Source: Perkinsus olseni
Taxonomy: Eukaryota > Perkinsozoa > Perkinsida
Length of the DNA stretch: 58,332 nt
Reading direction: 5' to 3'
Assembly (NCBI GenBank): GCA_013115125.1
Contig: JABANN010000168.1
Coordinates: 1-58,332 of the forward strand
Part shown: positions 52,636 to 58,332 of the stretch, piece by piece
Position numbering within the stretch: the stretch's first letter is position 1
Layout: every line of letters starts with the position of its first letter
Notes under the pieces: generated by a model
Database searches by the model: none
Told to the model about the DNA's origin: nothing
What the model saw: only the letters and a program-made list of their open reading frames with translations
Program-made: the position numbers and the translations under genes

Positions 52636-55414
52636 ATGACTCGTCCAGAAGATACCGAGGGCCCGGCTGGATACGGCAGACCGTGCAAAGCAGGTGGGAC
52701 TGAGCCTTCTCGACTGTCGCCCTCCACGACCGCCTTATCAGTGTCTTTCTGCCTACTACACCCGGAGTGTAAAGGACGTATACTGCCCAGTGCCAGCGGG
52801 AAGTCGGTGCTCATCGACAACGCTGCCATCGGGGGAGACGTCATCTTCGACTCGGTGATGAAAGGCGGCAAACCGCAGGACGAATTATTTGAGATAATTT
52901 GCAAGGTGAGGACCCAGCGCCTCTTCCAGTCTTGAATTGAGTCCCTCCGTCAGCCGTACCTAAGGACCCTTCTTGTTGACAAGCGCGGGAGCAGCAGCGG
53001 TCTACTTGTGCTGGCTGCTGGGCCTTCGGGGGCCGGCAAGACCTTCTGCGTTACTGGCGGCGCTACAAAATTCTCCGACCGCGGTTTGATACCTCGAACG
53101 TTGACTCACTTGTTCGACCACAAGGCCAACTCGATGAGGGTGGAGATATCATTTTACGAGATATACAAGGAGGAAGTCATTGACCTCCTGTCCCCGGAGG
53201 CGAAGATCTCCCACAGCGACGACCTGACGAGGATGCAGGTGGAGAACGAGTCGGGGGCCTACCAAGCTCTGTTCACTGGCGACAGCAATCGCCACTTCGA
53301 GAAGATGACGCAGAACGCGGAGGCTAGCCGCGGCCATGCAGTCTTCGAGGTCCTGATCAACGGCCAGGACAAAGTAGCATGAAGGGAAGTGGAGTGCTCG
53401 GGGGACTTTTGGTTTCAGATAACCTTCGTCGACTTGGCGGTTCATGTGCCCAATTGCCGCACCTCCACGAGCCGGCTGAATAAGAAGTCCCAAGACGCGT
53501 TGAGGAATGTGATTCACTCGATGGCTCAGCAGGAGAAGTGGCGCAGCAGCCACGGCCGAGACTCTTCGCACTCTCAGTCTCCGGCATTCCGTCAGAGTAT
53601 GCTCACGCTGGTCTTGAAGTAGGAGTAGTGCTGCTTCGTCCGTGCGCCGGCGTCCAGTTCAACCGCTCAGGCCGTACTTGCAGTCTGTCCAGCACGGGCT
53701 CATCGACAGCGTACTCCTCACGTGTCTGGGTCCCGGTGGGCCTTCGTCTTCCAGAGGGTGGAGTGATGGAGCGAAGGCGGACAACCAGCAGTGGACTCGG
53801 TAAGGCCAAGTTGGGCCGAGGTTATGGTACGGAGAACCTGTAGGTTCGCGGAGTCGTGGTGGCGAGCCTTCCACAGACGGAAGCCTGTGCCCCCGTCGAA
53901 GGCGGCGGGCAGTCGGAGATCTCCGGTGCGAGGCCATGAGAAGGAAGAGCGGCAAGCTGTGGACGTGTCAACGGACGTAGGGGTTGAACGTGGTGAGAGG
54001 GGGGTCGAGGGCTGTTCGTGCTGCAGGACATCGACTGGAGCGAGGAGCCTACCATACCTGCCGTGCCACCGATACAACTGGCAGCAGCTCAGCACATCGG
54101 GAGCATGATAGCCGGCACGACGTCGTCGAGCTCAGTGAAGGGGACGGCCTGGCACAGCAGCAGCAAGCCGCCGGTGCATCCTGTGGCGACCCGCCAGGAC
54201 GCCAATGTGGATGAGGTGAGGACCGGCATGGTGGGCCTGGTGTTGTGGACTGCTGGTTCAGGAGCCCCTTATGAACAAGTCGATCTCGAGCTCCGTAACA
54301 GGGGCGTTCTCGAGGGCAGAGAGCCCCGCTGCGTCGCTCCGTCGTTCCTTCTCCGCTGTGAGCGGTATGAAAATGTCGTCGGCGAAGACCGGTGCGGCTC
54401 AGCTATCGACCTCCCAGCCGCTCACGGCTCTGCAAGCCTTCTCTATGGCATCAACACCAGTGGCTTTGACGCCTCAACAGGCGTACCGTACGCACGGTAA
54501 GTCTCGGCTTCCTTTGACCGTCTTCACTGTGCCCAACTCGGCAGGTCCATCAACGGTGGTGCCGGGTACTCCGCCCGTTATGTGGACCAGTCCGCCGATC
54601 GGTGCAAGGACTCCTATGGCAGCACCTGGCACGCCCCAGCAGATGGTCCGAACGCCGATGCTCCCGATGAGAGGGACGGTCGGGGCACCGATGCCTCTCA
54701 CGCCCCAGAGCCAGCTTCGGGAGGAGCTCATGCTCACGCCTCAGTCGCTGAGTCGGTACCGGCAGACTCTCCCTACTCGAACGTTGAACTCTGTGGAGAG
54801 TCATGCCAGGGTCCAGGTAAGATCGAGCGGCCTCGGGTTGCTAGGATGCTGACGGTGTTTTCAGACGGTGCAGCACACAAGCCCTACGGTCCTGTCCCAC
54901 CAAAGCCCTCCTCGACCGTCATCGAGTTCGCTGTCGAAGAGCCACTCAGTGAGCACTCTACCCGGGCGGAAAGTATCGACCGTGTCCAGCGTTACACCGG
55001 TGTACGCTACAAGGGCTCCCTCAACCGCGCAATCACCACAGGTTTACTATGAGTACGAAGCCCCGCCTCGGGTACGGCTCACCGAAGATAGTATTCAGGA
55101 TAATTCTTCGGTGCGTTCAGGTATCTTCTCAAACGGTTACCCATCAGTACGTGCAGGACCCCCGTGCGATGCCAGCAACTGCCTACGTGCAGGGGTTCAA
55201 CTACAGCGCCCATCCTGCTGGTGTCTCTTATGTGGGTCAACAAAGCCGTCCAATAGTCCACGCCTACGCTTCCAGCGGGTATCCTGCAGCCGGTCCGACC
55301 TACACCACTGTGTCCCGAGGTCCGGTGGCGGCGGGGCAGCTCCCGAGCCGAATGAGCGTGCTGACGAAGCAGCAGCCGCCCACTCGTCAGCTAATGCAGC
55401 CTTTGATAATCTAG
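52636..55414 (+). CDS. Divergent kinesin with degenerate switch II and disordered tail
   Basis: Starts MTRPEDTEGPAGYGRPCK. A motor follows with LSVSFCLLHPECKGRIL where kinesins have the first strand, then an in-frame intron, PYLRTLLVDKRGSSSGLLVL and the P-loop AAGPSGAGKTFCVTGG. Next come RGLIPRTLTHLFDH and RVEISFYEIYKEEVIDLLS, the latter near-canonical. Switch I reads NAEASRGHAVFEV (usual NxxSSRSH). Switch II reads ITFVDLAVHVPN where DLAGSE is expected, then SRLNKKSQDALRNVIHSMA. The motor ends around 53800. From 54018 to 55414 the protein is low-complexity, rich in Ser, Thr, Pro, Met and Tyr (TPMAAPGTPQQMVRTP, AGVSYVGQQSRPIVHAYASS). ATP binding looks possible, but the lost switch II glycine and glutamate suggest a non-motile or slow motor. 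Some exon junctions in the tail are approximate. Confidence 0.75.
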
Positions 55415-55868
55415 CAACGATGATAATAATGATGACGTTGTCGGGTAGAATTAATGTTCCACCGCCATGATGATTGTTGTTGATGACCTCTCGCAAGGCC
55501 GGGCAGGTGATTGCCTCAGTGCCGAGCGGACGGCGACGCGAGAAGTTGCCATGAGAAGCGACCATCACGTGGTGTTTGGTTGAGTCGGGTAGTGGTGGCA
55601 CCTCCGAAGCATCTTGCGCTGAACTCAGCTGCTCTCGCGTTGTGTGAGACTGTCCCTTCTCGAAAGAACCTCAAAATCACTTTCATCTCTTACGCGAACC
55701 CACAATTCGACGGCAAGTGTTACCGTATCTGCCTGTCGAGGCTAGCCATGGCGAAAGCTGAGCTAGGAGTGGTCGTGGGCCCCCCACACAGTCGCGCAGC
55801 AGAGCTGGGTGCACGCGAGACTGACTCATGTCGCAGCTTCTCTCGGTATAATCTTCCCTCTCCGAAGA
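55415..55868. other. Intergenic, no gene seen
   Basis: 454 nt with no supported gene. A GATGATAATAATGATGATG run lies at 55420-55438, and the 5' flank of the first secreted paralog follows. Confidence 0.4.
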
Positions 55869-56775
55869 ATGCGTGGATACTTCGTGCTGTCATCGCTTAT
55901 CGGTCTGGCTGCAGTGGCACAGCCCTCCATGGAGGGCGCGGATGTGACCGCTGACTTCGCCCTGGACATGCCCGCCGCTCAGAGGACCAAGTTCGATGCT
56001 GAAACGGTAGCGCTACACCAGCTCCGACTACAACTTGTATGGTGCTGCTTCAGATTGCCAACGTGTCCGAGCTCGAGAAGGACATAATAGATGAAGCTGA
56101 TTCCATCTGGTCCTGGATGCGTCAGGTCATCGCCTCGCCGTTGTCCACCGGCGACTACGCCTGTCTGACTATGAAGGCCCATGGGGGAAAGAGGCGCCTG
56201 AGGCAGACCATTCAAATTGGCTACTGTGAGCCGCTCGGAACGAATATGTAACGACGAATCTTTAGGGAGATTGATTCTTTGCCGAGAAGTATCGCATCAG
56301 GTCGTTCGAGGTGTCCATAGGGCATGTGACCAAGAGTCTGCACTTACCTGAGTGGCTCGACCCCAGTGGCGGCTCTATCACATTCCCCAAGTTCTTCTCC
56401 CAAGTGTAGGGAATAGCACACTGATGTAGGTTGATGATGGTATGCCTTAGGTACGATGATACTCAGTGCACCGTTAACAGCACCATCGCTGATGCTGGCC
56501 TGGCTTCCCTACCGGACGTTCACCACATTCACATCGGGAATGGGAAATGTGTGGTGAAGATCGAGGAGGAGCCCTTACCGACTCTTCCTCCCACCGCGGA
56601 GGAGACCACTACCACTCCTTCCCCAACTCAGACCACTACCACCCCTTCCCCAACTCAGACTTCTACCACTCCGGCTCCATCGGAGACCCCTACTCCCACG
56701 ATCCAGAGCGATACTCCTGTCCCTTCAGCGGCTGAGCCCGAGATAGACGTGAGTGCGGATGTGACAGTGAACTAA
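55869..56775 (+). CDS. Secreted four-cysteine protein, Thr/Pro-repeat tail (paralog 1)
   Basis: Exon one (55869-56006) encodes a signal peptide MRGYFVLSSLIGLAAVAQP and GADVTADFALDMPAAQRTKF. After a 40-odd-nt intron come IANVSELEKDIIDEADSIWS, ACLTMKAHGG and IQIGYCEPLGTN. A second intron (phase 2) leads to SFEVSIGHVTKSLHLPEWLD and PSGGSITFPKFFSQ. A third leads to YDDTQCTVNSTIADAGL, NGKCVVKIEEEP and a tail of Thr/Pro repeats (TTTTPSPTQ) likely to be O-glycosylated, ending VSADVTVN at 56775. The core matches the gene at 57393 exon for exon. No family recognised. A role at the cell surface or in secretion is inferred from the signal peptide and mucin-like tail. Confidence 0.8.
56605..56685 (+). 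repeat. 27-bp coding repeat (Thr/Pro tail)
   Basis: Two full copies of a 27-nt unit (56605-56631, 56632-56658) encoding TTTTPSPTQ, then a diverged third. In frame within paralog 1. Confidence 0.8.
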
Positions 56776-57392
56776 GCTAATGGCTGTCATGGCATCTTGT
56801 AAGAAGGTGTTGTCCCGTGCTGTTAAACAAGTTCTATTTTTCGTTCGAAGATTTCCCATTCTGGAACAGAGAGAATACTTGCGTTGTAAGCGATTCAGTG
56901 TTGCGGTCTTAGAGGAACTTAGGAGGCTGATCTTTGCCTCATCGGATTCCCCAAACCCAGTCGATGGCATAGACGAGAGAATTCTGAGCATCTTATCCGG
57001 TGAAAAATGATCACCCCGCCACTGAGCGTCCGACCCCTCCCCCTCTTCCCGTAAGGTTGAGTCTGACTGCAAAGATTGGAGGTCGATTGAAAGGTCTATG
57101 TACCCCTTGGGATTCTGGGGAGCGCGGACCCGAACTTGTGTAGGGGCGAATCATCAACGGAACTTCTGCTCCGGGCCGGAGGATCCTTTACCGCGCACCG
57201 CAAAGCGAAGATACTGGTCAGCGGCGCTGACTCAGCGCTCGCCTCTGCTAATAAGAAACGGTCAAGCTGCTCCCGACTGTCATTAGACTAGTCGCCATAA
57301 CTAAATCACTCCTCGCATCTCCTGGGTAATGAGCTCCGGGAGATCGTTCAGGCCATGTTCCGGATAGCTCGTTTTGTGTTGAGACTTTTACT
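56776..57392. other. Intergenic between secreted paralogs
   Basis: 617 nt. A 77-codon plus-strand reading at 56780-57010 (MAVMASCKKVLSRAVKQVLF) is open but starts right after the paralog-1 stop and has no features beyond a basic N-terminus. I do not call it a gene. Confidence 0.4.
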
Positions 57393-58332
57393 ATGACGGT
57401 GTCCCGTGTTTGGTATTCCCTGGCTTCCTTCGTGGCCGTCGTCGCCTACGACATGACTGCTGATTTCGCTCTTGACGTACACGACTCGATCAAGGAAAAG
57501 TTCAGCGAGGCAGCTGTGAGTCTCTTAATACGTCCTGCAGCAGGGCTCCGTACTTCGGTTCATATACACGCTGCTTTTTCAGAGGGAGTCAATGCTGGAG
57601 GTTCAGAAGCATCTGAGAGAAGTCCTGTCCCCTCTTCATCACATGGTCATCCCGGCTCCTGTTGCCTCTGGCGATCCGGTCTGCGTTGAGCTGAAGGACG
57701 CTGAAGGCGACGTCGTCCTGACTCAGTCGGCCCAAATCGATTATTGCGAACCATATGGAACTGATATGTGAGTTTGTGCTCGACCTCGCCTTGCCGCGCT
57801 CAACAAGGAGTCCGTGTCGTTGAGGAATTGTGTCATGATCCCTCAGGTCGTTCGTAGTGAAGATCGGCTCTGTAACGAAGACCCTCAACTTGCCTCCTTT
57901 CATCGACCCTACTGGAGGTTCTATCACTGTTCCTCGCTTCTTCTCCCACCTGTAAGTCACACGGTTGTGCGGGCGATTTCCAAGCAACTATTTCATCATA
58001 GTCGTTTACTCGCTGGCTCAGGTATAACGGCACCGACTGCGATGTGAGCAAGAAACTAGATGGTGGTCTCGCTGGAATCACGGAGGTGATTTCGGTGCAC
58101 GTGGAGAAGGATGTGTGCCCTGGCGATGACCCCGCGGTCCTCTGGCCCGCCGTGAAGACCACTAAGTCTAAGGAATCTCTACCGAAGCAGAAGGCTGAGT
58201 CCGCGGAGCCCGAGAAGGAAGAGGCCACGCCCGAGGGAGAAGAGGCCAAGCCCAAGAAGGAAGAGGCCAAGCCCAAGAAGGAAGAGGCCAAGCCCAAGAA
58301 GGAAGAGGCCAAGCTCAAGAAGGAAGAGGCCA
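57393..58332 (+). CDS. Secreted four-cysteine protein, Lys/Glu-repeat tail (paralog 2, partial)
   Basis: Signal peptide MTVSRVWYSLASFVAVVA, then YDMTADFALDVHDSIKEKFS, matching paralog 1 (DVTADFALDMPAA). Introns fall at the same places and phases as in paralog 1. The core gives PVCVELKDAEGDVVL, IDYCEPYGTDM, SFVVKIGSVTKTLNLPPFID, PTGGSITVPRFFSHL, YNGTDCDVSKKLDGG and VEKDVCPGDD. Four cysteines line up with those of paralog 1 (C-L/V, YCEP, QC/DC, KC/VC). The tail is unrelated: a charged stretch (ESAEPEKEEATPEGEEAKP) running into perfect KPKKEEA repeats that continue past the window edge. The C-terminus is therefore missing from view. Confidence 0.85.
58248..58332 (+). repeat. 21-bp coding repeat (KPKKEEA tail)
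   Basis: Four units (58248-58268, 58269-58289, 58290-58310, 58311-58331), nearly identical at DNA level, encoding A-K-P-K-K-E-E-type heptapeptides. The array runs off the window, so its length is unknown. Confidence 0.9.

Noticed and set aside
56780-57010. 77-codon basic ORF between the secreted paralogs
   Set aside because: It starts 5 nt after the paralog-1 stop, has no signal peptide, domain or splice structure, and no counterpart near paralog 2 is visible.

Overview
The window is nuclear DNA of a unicellular eukaryote with compact, intron-rich genes. Most genes carry many 41-60 nt GT-AG introns, often with a CTAAC-like branch motif. Intergenic gaps are mostly 60-600 nt, and there is one nuclear-type tRNA-Arg(CCT). 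A Perkinsus-like alveolate (Perkinsozoa) is my best guess from the small introns, long codirectional gene runs, AG acceptors just before start codons and papain-like secreted protease. That assignment is inference and was not checked against any database.

Layout. 1-3110: a clipped, broken Ty3/gypsy-like integrase remnant, a duplicated MSH2 fragment and empty DNA. 3111-4721: a secreted papain-family protease (+), followed by a 37-bp minisatellite. 5.8-17.0 kb: a mostly minus-strand block with MSH2, a small unknown gene, an aladin-like nucleoporin and an EDR2-C-domain protein. 17.3-31.7 kb: a plus-strand run with a RagA/Gtr1 GTPase, a basic possibly mitochondrial protein, an acidic unknown, a two-domain CaiB/BaiF CoA-transferase, a HAD phosphatase with a PIP-box-like motif, UNC119 and an equilibrative nucleoside transporter (ENT). 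32.0-45.4 kb: a minus-strand run of seven genes: SET-domain methyltransferase, METTL21-like methyltransferase, WRAP53/TCAB1, Pex1/Pex6-like AAA ATPase, OPR-like repeat protein, VPS8 and a DXD-type glycosyltransferase relative. 45.9-58.3 kb: a plus-strand run with a DOT1-like methyltransferase, SDE2, a coiled-coil protein, a small unknown, a divergent kinesin and two tandem secreted paralogs, the last running off the end.

The genes are mostly housekeeping functions: mismatch repair, nuclear pore, TORC1 signalling, endosomal tethering, telomerase RNP, splicing and chromatin. They do not form one pathway. Their order looks like directional gene clusters with strand-switch regions rather than an operon.

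The most striking signal is in the ENT gene: two adjacent, equal-length (101 nt) versions of the same exon separated by only 20 nt. They encode alternative forms of one transmembrane helix, and the reading frame requires exactly one of them. The second is the tandem secreted-protein pair, with a shared four-cysteine core but unrelated repeat tails: Thr/Pro-rich in one, Lys/Glu-rich in the other.
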